NCBI RefSeq assembly: GCF_001418105.1
Contig: NZ_LIQI01000028.1
Coordinates: forward strand, 1-64,000
Length of the DNA stretch: 64,000 nt
Direction of reading: 5' to 3'
DNA from: Lacinutrix himadriensis
GTDB lineage: Bacteria > Bacteroidota > Bacteroidia > Flavobacteriales > Flavobacteriaceae
Shown here piece by piece: positions 15,068 to 23,129 of the stretch. The notes beneath the pieces were generated by a model. The model was not told the DNA's origin. It ran no database searches and worked only from the letters and a program-made list of their open reading frames with translations. Both the position numbers and the translations under genes were made by a program. The stretch's first letter is position 1. Each line of letters begins with the position of its first letter.

Positions 15068-17877
15068 GATTTTGGCTTCATACGTTTTGCATTAATTTTA
15101 ACGGAAGCTACTCTCCCAATACCATTATCTTTTATGGTACATACTAGCATTGTCTTTACTTTATTTAGAGCAAATGAAACCTCTAATAATCTTCTTTTTC
15201 TTCTATGCAACAAACCGTGCTTAATTGCATTTTCAACATAAGGCTGCAGCAAAAATGTAGGAATTTTAATCGCTTCTGACTTTATTTTTTCAGGAAGATT
15301 AATCGTATATGAAAAGGTATCCTCAAACCTATCTTTCTCTAAATCTAGGTACAGTTTTAATGCATCTAACTCTTCTTGTAAACTAATACTATCCTTTTGA
15401 CTATGCTCTAAATAAATTCTAATTAATCGAGAAAACTTAACCAAGTATTTACGCGCTAATTTTTGTTCTTTGCGAATAATATAATCTTGAATAGAATTCA
15501 AAGCATTAAATATAAAATGCGGATTCATTTGGCTACGCAAATTCTCCAATTTTAAAAACACGTTTTCTAGCTCACTACTTTGCTTATCTAGTAAAAGGCT
15601 TTGTTTGTTTTTCAATCGTTTATTACGCACGCTAAAATAAACCCAAAACAAACAAATAATAAGTATAGATACTACTATATAAAACCAAAGTTGCTCATAA
15701 AACACACCAGCAATAATAAATTGTATTTCTTTTATCTTTGAAGATTCGGTACTATTAAAAGCTTTTAACTGAAACGTATATTTGCCATGCGACAAGCTAT
15801 TAAAATTAACTAGATTTGTTCCTAAAGGAATCGTTTCCCAATGATCGCCACTCCCTAAAAGCCGGTATTTATATTCTACATTGTTTTTACTTAAAAACCC
15901 ATTGGAATTAAATACAATGTTTATTTTTTTTTGGTCATGATTTAAATAATATTTAGAATTTAATACTTTTTTTTCATCATCAATACTTACCGATGTAAAA
16001 TAAGGTTCTAATATTTTTTTAGATTGAAATACTTTTTCTGAATCAAAAGTGTACAATTGATCTATGGAACTAACATACACATTATTGCCCACTACCTCTA
16101 ATCCGGTAAAGTTGTAGGATGGAATACCATTTTGTTTGGTTAATTTTTTAAAAATACCAGTCTCTATATTTATTTTTTGAATACCTTTTTCACCAGCTAA
16201 CCAAATGATGTTTTCTTTAGCTCTTATAAAGCTATTTTTATTAGACAGCAACCCATTTTTTACTGTGTAGTGTTCAATTACTTTATCTTTTTCAATAACA
16301 TAAATTCCGTTTTTAAATGAAAGACACCATAAACTTCCATCATTAGCTTGCGCAATATCCTTAATATAGATAGATTTTCCTTGATACTTAATTTCTTTTC
16401 CAACCCAGTTTTGAGAATAACCATAAAAGCCTTTTGGAGTTCCAAAATAAGAACGTTTATTTTTATGGTCATACAAACATGCATACCCTCTTATTCCTTT
16501 ATTAAAAAGTTTAATCTCTTTTAATTCCGCATACCTCAACGCACTAATTCTAGCAGAGCTTGCATAAATAAAGGCATCTTCATCTATAAAGCTAAAAGAT
16601 TTTATTACAGAAGTATTTATTGTTTGATTTTTAGGTTTAAAATTTTCATCATAAAACTGAACATTATACCTATTCGACACAAGATATTCTTTTTTAAAAG
16701 GGTTAAATTTCACCTTGTATATATCTTTATCATCCTTTAAAGACAGTATTTCTACCGTCTCCTTTTCTATATTGAATCTAACTATTTTATTCGTTGAGGT
16801 AGTTAATAATAACGCATTAGTATTTCCTAAAAACAGATCAGAAATCCGGCTATCCTTTACAGGAACATCCATGTTGTTTATTTCTATATTAGACACTACA
16901 TAAACACCATTTCTTAACGTTGAAAACCAATAATTTTCATTAACATCCTGCACTATTCCGGTTACATACTTATTCTTAAATAAATGCCGAACAACTTTCA
17001 ATTCGTTATTCTCGAAATCACAAACATAGATACCATTATCTGTAAAATACCATAGCTGATCCTTAAGAACACGAACCAATTGAATATGAACATTTGGAAA
17101 GTTTGTTTGAAGTTCTAAAGGTTTGGTTGCAAAACTGGAAGGTATACTATAAAAAGTTTTATAATTACTTTCTGATTTTTTATAATTAGAATGGAAAATT
17201 ATTTGATTTTTAAAATAAATGGGACTGATAAAACCTCTACTTTTCGTTTTAGAACTAACAAAGGAAGAATTAAAATAAGTACTAGTAAAGGTTTCTAAAT
17301 TTACTTTGTAAAAATTCATTAAGCGGTTACCAAAAACTATTTCATTATCAATTACCCTAGCTTCAATAGTAAAATCTTCGACATAATTCTCTTTATCATT
17401 CCTTATTGCTTCTTGTTTATATACGATTTCAGAAGTGTTTTTATTATAAACAAGGATTTTTATTCCGGATTGTAATATCAATAAATCTTTATAAACTAGT
17501 GTTGTAGCTAGTTTACCTTTAAATTCGTTTTTTAACTCTAAAAATAAAGTAACCCTACCATTTTTTACATTAAAAATTTGATTTGCTGTATTAGAAAACC
17601 AAATAACATTATCCTCATCTTTTTGTAGTTGAAAAACAGAAAGTCCTATTTGATCGGGATGTGTAAACGAGGTATAACTAGCTCCATCATATTTAAACAA
17701 ACCTTTATCTGCAGCCAACCAAATGACACCATCATCATCTTCAATAATGTCGTAAAACTCTGTATCTGGCAAACCATCGTCTTCCGTTAAATGTATAGAC
17801 ACAGGCTGTTGAGCAAACATTAAAAATGTAGCTAAAAAGAAAAAAAGAATTTCAAGTTTCTTATAAAAAGACCGCAT
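15028..17877 (-). CDS. Two-component propeller/Y_Y_Y sensor histidine kinase (module B, frameshifted at the 3' end)
   Basis: 949 residues. Signal peptide (1-22), a long extracytoplasmic two-component-regulator propeller (repeats such as DGVIWLAADKGLFKYDG), and a Y_Y_Y domain (about 680-735, VEYKYRLLG). One membrane helix follows (about 740-760), then a His_kinase/LytS-type dimerisation domain with LRSQMNPHFIFNALNSIQDYI and an ATPase domain with PYVENAIKHGLLHR and KDNGIGR. After the DNGIGR box a one-base shift replaces the last about 45 residues; the lost end is readable at 14924-15067. Unlike HTCS hybrids it has no attached regulator. The TAGTTTTG box lies only 4 bp before the ATG, so its mRNA may be leaderless. 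Confidence 0.9.
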   Translation of the reverse strand: MRSFYKKLEILFFFLATFLMFAQQPVSIHLTEDDGLPDTEFYDIIEDDDGVIWLAADKGLFKYDGASYTSFTHPDQIGLSVFQLQKDEDNVIWFSNTANQIFNVKNGRVTLFLELKNEFKGKLATTLVYKDLLILQSGIKILVYNKNTSEIVYKQEAIRNDKENYVEDFTIEARVIDNEIVFGNRLMNFYKVNLETFTSTYFNSSFVSSKTKSRGFISPIYFKNQIIFHSNYKKSESNYKTFYSIPSSFATKPLELQTNFPNVHIQLVRVLKDQLWYFTDNGIYVCDFENNELKVVRHLFKNKYVTGIVQDVNENYWFSTLRNGVYVVSNIEINNMDVPVKDSRISDLFLGNTNALLLTTSTNKIVRFNIEKETVEILSLKDDKDIYKVKFNPFKKEYLVSNRYNVQFYDENFKPKNQTINTSVIKSFSFIDEDAFIYASSARISALRYAELKEIKLFNKGIRGYACLYDHKNKRSYFGTPKGFYGYSQNWVGKEIKYQGKSIYIKDIAQANDGSLWCLSFKNGIYVIEKDKVIEHYTVKNGLLSNKNSFIRAKENIIWLAGEKGIQKINIETGIFKKLTKQNGIPSYNFTGLEVVGNNVYVSSIDQLYTFDSEKVFQSKKILEPYFTSVSIDDEKKVLNSKYYLNHDQKKINIVFNSNGFLSKNNVEYKYRLLGSGDHWETIPLGTNLVNFNSLSHGKYTFQLKAFNSTESSKIKEIQFIIAGVFYEQLWFYIVVSILIICLFWVYFSVRNKRLKNKQSLLLDKQSSELENVFLKLENLRSQMNPHFIFNALNSIQDYIIRKEQKLARKYLVKFSRLIRIYLEHSQKDSISLQEELDALKLYLDLEKDRFEDTFSYTINLPEKIKSEAIKIPTFLLQPYVENAIKHGLLHRRKRRLLEVSFALNKVKTMLVCTIKDNGIGRVASVKINAKRMKPKSFHQKRTKKESIY

Positions 17878-17881
17878 CTTC

Positions 17882-17950
17882 CAAAACTACAATTTAAAAT
17901 TAAAGAAATATATTGCTTTTTAATGAAAAGCCTTAATAAGTTAGTAGAAT
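17882..17950 (-). promoter_or_regulatory. Module B operator upstream of the histidine kinase (B3)
   Basis: Minus-strand repeats ACTAACTTA (17937-17945, identical to B1) and ATTAAAAAG (17916-17924) start 21 bp apart. A perfect -7 box TAGTTTTG (17882-17889) follows after exactly 26 bp. The rest of the 310-bp gap 17878-18187 holds the microprotein ORF and the hairpin described separately. Confidence 0.6.
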
Positions 17951-18000
17951 GCATGTAATATACTTTAGAAGGAAGTTTAATAACAAAAACGCAATAGGTT

Positions 18001-18087
18001 TCAAAAAACATGCATGATAACAATACCTATAATAACATAGGTTAACATAATAAAGAGTTCTAATTTATATTGTTTTAAATATTTCAT
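18001..18087 (-). CDS. 28-aa membrane microprotein, copy 2 (candidate new family)
   Basis: An ATG-TGA ORF of 29 codons, paralogous to 11179-11265. The product starts MKYLKQYKLELF and continues into a hydrophobic span with conserved Leu, Tyr and Gly-Ile at the same positions, ending MHVF. It lies 13 bp past the duplicated hairpin at the end of module A and 50 bp upstream of the module B kinase operator. An in-frame ATG further upstream would add 17 residues, but it lies before the hairpin and the extension is not in the same frame in copy 1, so I prefer the short form. No function is assigned. Confidence 0.6.
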   Translation of the reverse strand: MKYLKQYKLELFIMLTYVIIGIVIMHVF

Positions 18088-18100
18088 AATTAGTTTAACA

Positions 18101-18133
18101 GAAAAAAGCTGAACTAAATACCTTAGTCCAACT
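18101..18133 (-). terminator. Terminator-like hairpin ending module A, duplicated at 11284
   Basis: On the minus strand a 12-bp stem with G-U pairs (18122-18133 with 18107-18118), loop of 3, is followed by six T. It is the counterpart of 11284-11316, including a compensatory pair change. The 21 bases upstream of the stem on the transcript (to 18151) are unchanged between copies. Confidence 0.75.
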
Positions 18134-18187
18134 TTCATCACGATTAATAGCGTCTTCAATGTTTTATAAAAATAATAGACTTGCTAT

Positions 18188-18505
18188 TTAGTCCATTACT
18201 TTGGAAAGCTTAATGGTTTTACCACACATATCACTTGTTATTTTAAAAATAACATTTCCTTTTTTTCCTTTATTTGCCCAACGTACTTCTTTACCCGAAT
18301 TACAAGAAATACTAGTTTTTGATCCTTTGTTTAAAGACACAAAACCGCTTCCTGTGTAAATACTCACTTTTTCTTTGGTGTCATTTACTAAAGAAAAACT
18401 GCTTGCTATAGAAACTTCTATTTTGTCTGATGTATTTAAGGTTTGTTTTCCTTCTGAAAAAGAAACAAGGACCAATGTACTTAAGGCGATAATTATTGTT
18501 TTCAT
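18188..18505 (-). CDS. Small exported protein of unknown function (module A)
   Basis: 105 residues with a signal peptide (about 1-19, VSFSEGKQ). The mature part is about 85 residues, Ser/Thr/Lys-rich and predicted beta. It has two cysteines (in ISCNSGKEVRW and SDMCGKTIKL) that could form a disulfide. I recognise no family. Its promoter region carries a strong module A operator (18567-18598), so it is probably regulated together with the two T9SS proteins upstream. It is the last full-size gene of module A before the hairpin and microprotein. Confidence 0.75.
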   Translation of the reverse strand: MKTIIIALSTLVLVSFSEGKQTLNTSDKIEVSIASSFSLVNDTKEKVSIYTGSGFVSLNKGSKTSISCNSGKEVRWANKGKKGNVIFKITSDMCGKTIKLSKVMD

Positions 18506-18531
18506 TTTGAATTATTTTAAATTTACTTCTG

Positions 18532-18598
18532 CAAATATGTTACTAAAAGTCTTTTCTAATTATAGGTAACTTCTGAAACCTAGTTTTCAACTTCTAAA
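18532..18598 (-). promoter_or_regulatory. Module A LytTR-type operator upstream of the small exported protein (A1)
   Basis: The minus strand reads TTTAGAAGTT-N10-TTTCAGAA. Half-sites AGAAGTTG (18588-18595) and AGAAGTTA (18567-18574) start 21 bp apart. CATATTTG (18532-18539) follows after 27 bp. This is the best direct repeat of the set. Confidence 0.65.
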
Positions 18599-18648
18599 CA
18601 AAAAATCGCAAATGATAACACTTGAGTTTTCTAAAACGAAGGGATACA

Positions 18649-19452
18649 TTATTGTTTGATAAAACGTTTGGTTGCTACGTTTCCGTTTTCGTCTGTAACG
18701 CTTATTAAATACACACCATTTACCAAACGACTTACATCTATATTTTTATTCTGAGTACTTAGCACTTCCTTTCCTAATACCGAATAAATAGTTACTTCTT
18801 TTAAGTTGCCATTCATTTTAATATGTAAATCTGAAGTAGTTGGATTTGGATATATAGATATGCTATTCAGCGAAAATTCATCTACACTTAATATGGTAGG
18901 ACAGTTTTCATCAAAACTAGCATTCGCTGGAATATCCCAATTGGAGTTAGGAGTAAAACCAGCATCTATTTGCACACAAGTTACAGTACTACTTATTACA
19001 TTAAAACGAGTTACATTACTGTTATTTCCGTTTGCCATATTTATTGCTGTAAGCGCAGTTGTATGTGCTTTAAAATCTACCAATTCTGTAAGCATACTTA
19101 AATCTAAAATACCAGAAATACCCGTTTGCTCTAAAAGTAATTGTGTAAGTTTTGTGTTTTGAGAAACATCTACACTAGTAAGCGTTGCATTCCCAAAAGC
19201 CTGTAAACCTATAATTTCTGTAAAGGCTTCCATTCCTGTTAAATCATGAATGTTCGAGTTTGCAACATTAATACCTCCTGTATAAGCACTTGCTTCACTA
19301 ACTTGAATTTCTGAATCGCTATTTGTATTAATATTTGTGTTAGCAATTAATATGGCTTTAAAGCTTGCGTCTGGAATAGTTACATTCTGTGCTTTTGTTG
19401 CTAAACCTATTGCTATAAAGGTAAAAATGGAAAGTAATTTTGTTTTCATCAT
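18649..19452 (-). CDS. T9SS type A secreted protein with leucine-rich-repeat-like domain (module A)
   Basis: 267 residues from ATG 19452 (a second ATG follows at 19449). Signal peptide ends near TKAQN. Residues about 24-165 resemble short irregular LRRs of secreted Bacteroidota proteins: IPDASFKAILIANTNIN, then INVANSNIHDLTGMEAF and LTSVDVSQNTKLTQLLLEQTGI. A type A sorting domain occupies the last about 75 residues (ISIYPNPTTSDLHIKM...GVYLISVTDENGNVATKRFIKQ). It is exported by T9SS and probably surface-attached or released. It lies between two other operator-bearing genes and has its own operator at 19512-19543. Confidence 0.88.
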   Translation of the reverse strand: MMKTKLLSIFTFIAIGLATKAQNVTIPDASFKAILIANTNINTNSDSEIQVSEASAYTGGINVANSNIHDLTGMEAFTEIIGLQAFGNATLTSVDVSQNTKLTQLLLEQTGISGILDLSMLTELVDFKAHTTALTAINMANGNNSNVTRFNVISSTVTCVQIDAGFTPNSNWDIPANASFDENCPTILSVDEFSLNSISIYPNPTTSDLHIKMNGNLKEVTIYSVLGKEVLSTQNKNIDVSRLVNGVYLISVTDENGNVATKRFIKQ

Positions 19453-19476
19453 TATTATTTTTTATTGATTATGCCA

Positions 19477-19543
19477 CAAAACTACTCCCAAAGTGCATTT
19501 AAAAATCTTGTCAATTTCTGAAACCTAACTTTGAACTTCTAAA
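19477..19543 (-). promoter_or_regulatory. Module A operator upstream of the LRR-like T9SS gene (A2)
   Basis: TTTAGAAGTT-N10-TTTCAGAA on the minus strand. Half-sites AGAAGTTC (19533-19540) and AGAAATTG (19512-19519) start 21 bp apart. A perfect TAGTTTTG box (19477-19484) follows after 27 bp. The distal end abuts the T-run of the preceding terminator. Confidence 0.65.
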
Positions 19544-19544
19544 C

Positions 19545-19581
19545 CAAAAAAGTCCCGTAAACAATAAGCTTACGAGACTTT
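19545..19581 (-). terminator. Intrinsic terminator of the large beta-helix gene
   Basis: Minus-strand stem AAAGTCTCGTAA/TTACGGGACTTT (19570-19581 with 19549-19560, one G-U pair), loop of 9, T-run continuing directly into operator A2. Confidence 0.8.
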
Positions 19582-19603
19582 AAAAAATAATTAAAACGAT
19601 TAA

Positions 19604-22600
19604 TTATTGCTTTATAAAACGTTTAGTGGTTACACTTCCTCTTTCATTTTCAATGGTAATTAAATAGAGTCCGCTTTTTAAATGAGCAGTATTTAGGGAT
19701 TTTGATGTTGTTACTAAAACTTTAGCTCCTAAAACAGAATAAACGGTTGCTTGTTTTAAGTTGCCATCCATTTTAATGTTTAAAACCGAAGTTGTTGGGT
19801 TTGGATACAATTTGATTTGGTTTTCACTTAACTGAAAAGTATTAACACCTAGTGTAGGATCGTATTCATAAGCCCCCATATCTACTGTTGTATTTACTAT
19901 TCGATTATTTCCATTTATATCTTCAACAATTTGTGCTGGCAATGAAGCATTACTTCCTCCGTCTATTGCAGATGACCCCAAACTTAATTTGAAATTATTA
20001 TTTAATGCATCAACAAACATAGGATTACTAGCAGATCCTCCAATCATTCCTAGTTCTACAATACTATTATTTACCACAGAAAATGAAGTTGTGATTGCTA
20101 TAGGAAATCCTGCTCCTGTTCCATTTCCATATATAATACTATTTTCAACAGTACTATTTGAAGCTTGAATCATGGTAATTACATTATCATTAACCCCATT
20201 ATTATTAGACAGTGTTGTGTTTATTAATTCAAATTCTAATCCTGTAGCATTTCCGGTAGTACCAGCAGATAAGTACAAAGAAGAAGAACTGTTTAGCGAT
20301 ATATTATTATAAAACGCACTATTTACCACAGACCCTTTTGCGAAAACAAGGTATTGTTGTGCTCCTGAAAACAACATTACAGGTAAATCTTGAGAGTAGT
20401 TATCTCGAATAATACAAGACTCAAAATCTACATCGTGAGTTAAATTCCACAAGCCACAAGGTGTAAAGGCAGCATAGACAGCAACACTAGTTCCTGTATT
20501 TTTTTCTAAAACAGAATTTTTAATGGTAGCCGATAAACTATCTCCATAAAGATATGGATTCACATAAATTGCTCCACCCCTTAAATCATACGATTGGTCT
20601 ATATCTGGTGTAGAACAACTATTATCTGCGGCACCATTTGCATTACCACCCGTGATAGTAAAACCATCCACTAATACATTTTGTGCATTTCCTCTAATAG
20701 AAACTACGTGATATGCATTATCTTGTCTTGTTGCTTCTGTGTCCAAAAGATTTGCATTATCATCTGCATTTAAATCGCCACTTAATATCGTTACATTTGT
20801 TTTTGGATCTCTTTCTGAAACAAGAGTTTCTGTTGTATTAAAACCTCCATACACTTTAACATCTCCAGGAATTGTAAATGTCGCTTTTCTAGGATTGACA
20901 TCTAATGTGCTAGGATTATATAATCCTTGCGCTACCCATACTGGCGTTTCTATTGTAGCAATTGCTAAAGCATCTTCTAAATTTACAAAAGCATCCGCCC
21001 ATGACGAACCATCATTTAATCCTGTTGCAGAATCATCTACAAATAATACTGGATTTACCGTTTGAAAAGTTCCTACTGAAGAATAGGTTCCTGAAGAAGA
21101 TACACAGGAAGCTCTAACAATAAGATCATAAATGGTATTAGGATCTAATCCGGTAATGGTATAAGGATTACTAACATTAGCCACATTGACAAAATTAGCA
21201 GTTCCTGTAGGGTTATAACTAATATCCCAAACTGTTTCAGAACCTCCGGCTGTCCAAGACACATCCACTGTTGTAAATGTTTCGTTAGCACTAACAATAT
21301 TCGTTGGTACTCCTGAACAATCTAAATTGCCATATTCGTAAGCTCCCATATCTACAGTAGTATTTACAAAACGAGTTCTACCACTTAAATCGTTTAATAT
21401 AGTACTAGAAATAAAACTATTATCTCCTGTATCGATTGCTGGTGAGCCTGTATTTAATTGAAATAGATTAACACTACTATTAATAAACAATGGATCCACA
21501 TCTGTTGCTCCTTGTTGTCCTCCTTCTACAATACTATTAGACACTACAGAACCAGAAGTTGTAATAGTAAATGGTGTTGTGCTTCCGTTATTATAAATAA
21601 TAGAATTTCTTATTTTACTATTAGACGCTTGTGCCATTTCAACAACACTTCCATTAACACCTATATTATTAGCAAAGGTGGAATTAAGAACCGTAACATT
21701 TATTCCTCCTGTATTTCCACTATCTGTAGTACTAGCTACTAATGCTAAACTAGACGCACCGTTTACGGAAGTATTATTATAAAACAAGCTATTTGTTATT
21801 GTACCATAGGCTCTATAACCTTGTCCTGAAGATCCAAGATATTCTAAAGCGGAAGAATTTAAAGAGTAATTATTTTTAATGATACAGTTTGTAAAATCAC
21901 CTCTAAACTCTCTACTATGCGTAGCTGCGTTTAATGGTCCGAAACCAGCAAAAACACTACTATATGTTGCTGTGTTTTTTTCTAAAATACAATTTTGAAT
22001 CGTTGCAATTACGTCATTCGAAGTAACTATAGGATTTAGATATACCGCTGCTCCTTTTCTATCGGAATATTGCGTGTTAACATTTCCCCAAACATAATAA
22101 CTACCATTAGCATTTCCTCCAGAAATTGTAAAGCCGTCAATAATTACATTTGCAATAGAACCTCTCATACTTAAAACATGATATGCATTATCCTGTCGCG
22201 TAGTTTCATCTTCTGTAATTACATCATTATCATCCATTAATAAATCACCACTTAATATGGTTACATTATTAGTAATATCTCTTTGAGAAACTGTTGTTTC
22301 AGAAGTATTAAACCCACCATAAAGTTTGGTTCCATTAAGCACTGAAAAGGTTGCTTTTCTAGGATCTACATTGGTTGTTGTTGGAATATAAGTTCCTTGT
22401 GCCACCCATACTTGATCATTAGCTGTAGCAATAGCTAAGGCATCCTCTAAATGTACAAAAGCATCACTCCAAGTTGCTCCATCATCTGCTCCTGTTGCTG
22501 CATGATTAACATAAATAATGCTTCCACTTAATGTAGTAAAATTTGTTGCTAAAGTCCAAGCTGTTGCAGTACCACTACAATTTCCTTGCAGATATACATC

Positions 22601-22885
22601 ATAGGATGTATTAGGTGCTAAACCTGTAATTGTTTGTGTATTTCCAGAGATATTAGCGATATCTGTACCAAAGCTAAAAGGAAATCCAAATTGCACATAG
22701 CGTAAGGTTGTATTTGTTGAAGTAGAAGTCCAAGATACATCTGCTGCATTTGGAGCAATATTATATACTGTTACATCTTCGGGTAAACAACTAGCTCTGT
22801 AAGCATCTATTACATTTGAGATAGGAGATTCTGCGAAAGTATAGCTACTTATAAAAAGCAATAAGTAAAGTAAGCGTGTTTTCAT
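19604..22885 (-). CDS. Large T9SS type A protein with two FnIII/beta-helix units (module A)
   Basis: 1093 residues from ATG 22885; a longer frame to 22915 starts inside the -7 box and is discarded. Signal peptide 1-18 (SYTFAESP). Two parallel units follow, each with a fibronectin-type-III-like domain (…DVSWTSTSTNTTLRY…TGLAPNTSYDVY; …DVSWTAGGSETVW…TGLDPNTIYDLI) and a right-handed beta-helix domain starting I/F-x-V-x-x-x-ATG-x-x-DG-x-x-W. Each unit closes with SPAIDTGDNS/SSAIDGGSNA and VDMGAYEY. A type A sorting domain follows (LYPNPTTSVLNIKM...TTKRFIKQ). The fold is typical of secreted polysaccharide-binding or -cleaving surface proteins, but no lyase catalytic residues are assignable. Confidence 0.9.
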   Translation of the reverse strand: MKTRLLYLLLFISSYTFAESPISNVIDAYRASCLPEDVTVYNIAPNAADVSWTSTSTNTTLRYVQFGFPFSFGTDIANISGNTQTITGLAPNTSYDVYLQGNCSGTATAWTLATNFTTLSGSIIYVNHAATGADDGATWSDAFVHLEDALAIATANDQVWVAQGTYIPTTTNVDPRKATFSVLNGTKLYGGFNTSETTVSQRDITNNVTILSGDLLMDDNDVITEDETTRQDNAYHVLSMRGSIANVIIDGFTISGGNANGSYYVWGNVNTQYSDRKGAAVYLNPIVTSNDVIATIQNCILEKNTATYSSVFAGFGPLNAATHSREFRGDFTNCIIKNNYSLNSSALEYLGSSGQGYRAYGTITNSLFYNNTSVNGASSLALVASTTDSGNTGGINVTVLNSTFANNIGVNGSVVEMAQASNSKIRNSIIYNNGSTTPFTITTSGSVVSNSIVEGGQQGATDVDPLFINSSVNLFQLNTGSPAIDTGDNSFISSTILNDLSGRTRFVNTTVDMGAYEYGNLDCSGVPTNIVSANETFTTVDVSWTAGGSETVWDISYNPTGTANFVNVANVSNPYTITGLDPNTIYDLIVRASCVSSSGTYSSVGTFQTVNPVLFVDDSATGLNDGSSWADAFVNLEDALAIATIETPVWVAQGLYNPSTLDVNPRKATFTIPGDVKVYGGFNTTETLVSERDPKTNVTILSGDLNADDNANLLDTEATRQDNAYHVVSIRGNAQNVLVDGFTITGGNANGAADNSCSTPDIDQSYDLRGGAIYVNPYLYGDSLSATIKNSVLEKNTGTSVAVYAAFTPCGLWNLTHDVDFESCIIRDNYSQDLPVMLFSGAQQYLVFAKGSVVNSAFYNNISLNSSSSLYLSAGTTGNATGLEFELINTTLSNNNGVNDNVITMIQASNSTVENSIIYGNGTGAGFPIAITTSFSVVNNSIVELGMIGGSASNPMFVDALNNNFKLSLGSSAIDGGSNASLPAQIVEDINGNNRIVNTTVDMGAYEYDPTLGVNTFQLSENQIKLYPNPTTSVLNIKMDGNLKQATVYSVLGAKVLVTTSKSLNTAHLKSGLYLITIENERGSVTTKRFIKQ

Positions 22886-22912
22886 AATGGGTTGATTTTT
22901 TAATTTATGAAG

Positions 22913-22979
22913 CAAATATCCTACAGAACGTATTGAAAATCAGTAGTGGATTTCTGAAACACGTATTTCAACTTCTAAA
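22913..22979 (-). promoter_or_regulatory. Module A operator upstream of the large beta-helix gene (A3)
   Basis: TTTAGAAGTT-N10-TTTCAGAA on the minus strand. Half-sites AGAAGTTG (22969-22976) and AGAAATCC (22948-22955) start 21 bp apart. GATATTTG (22913-22920) follows after 27 bp. The distal end abuts the upstream terminator T-run. Confidence 0.65.
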
Positions 22980-23013
22980 CAAAAAAATCTCGTAAGTAGC
23001 ACACTTGCGAGAT
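22980..23013 (-). terminator. Intrinsic terminator after the module A kinase operon
   Basis: Minus-strand stem ATCTCGCAAGT/ACTTACGAGAT (23003-23013 with 22987-22997, one G-U pair), loop of 5, then seven T that merge into operator A3. Confidence 0.82.
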
Positions 23014-23129
23014 GAATACACGAATACTATTTAGGACGTCTTCTACAATAGAAACAAGCTTTCTTTTGGGTTTATTCTTGTGAAGTTTTCAGAAGTCTTC
23101 GCATTTCTATTGGGGTAATAAGAAATCGT

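Noticed and set aside
15060-15070. Programmed -1 frameshifting in the module B kinase
   Set aside because: No X-XXY-YYZ slippery heptamer or downstream pseudoknot; the intact paralog needs no frameshift, so mutation or sequence error is more likely.
17832-18023. 63-residue minus-strand frame spanning the kinase start
   Set aside because: It overlaps the kinase signal peptide, operator B3 and the conserved microprotein ORF in another frame, and shows no conservation between modules.
22886-22915. Longer start (MLHKLKNQPI...) of the large beta-helix protein
   Set aside because: The codon overlaps the -7 box, and the inner ATG at 22885 gives a standard signal peptide.
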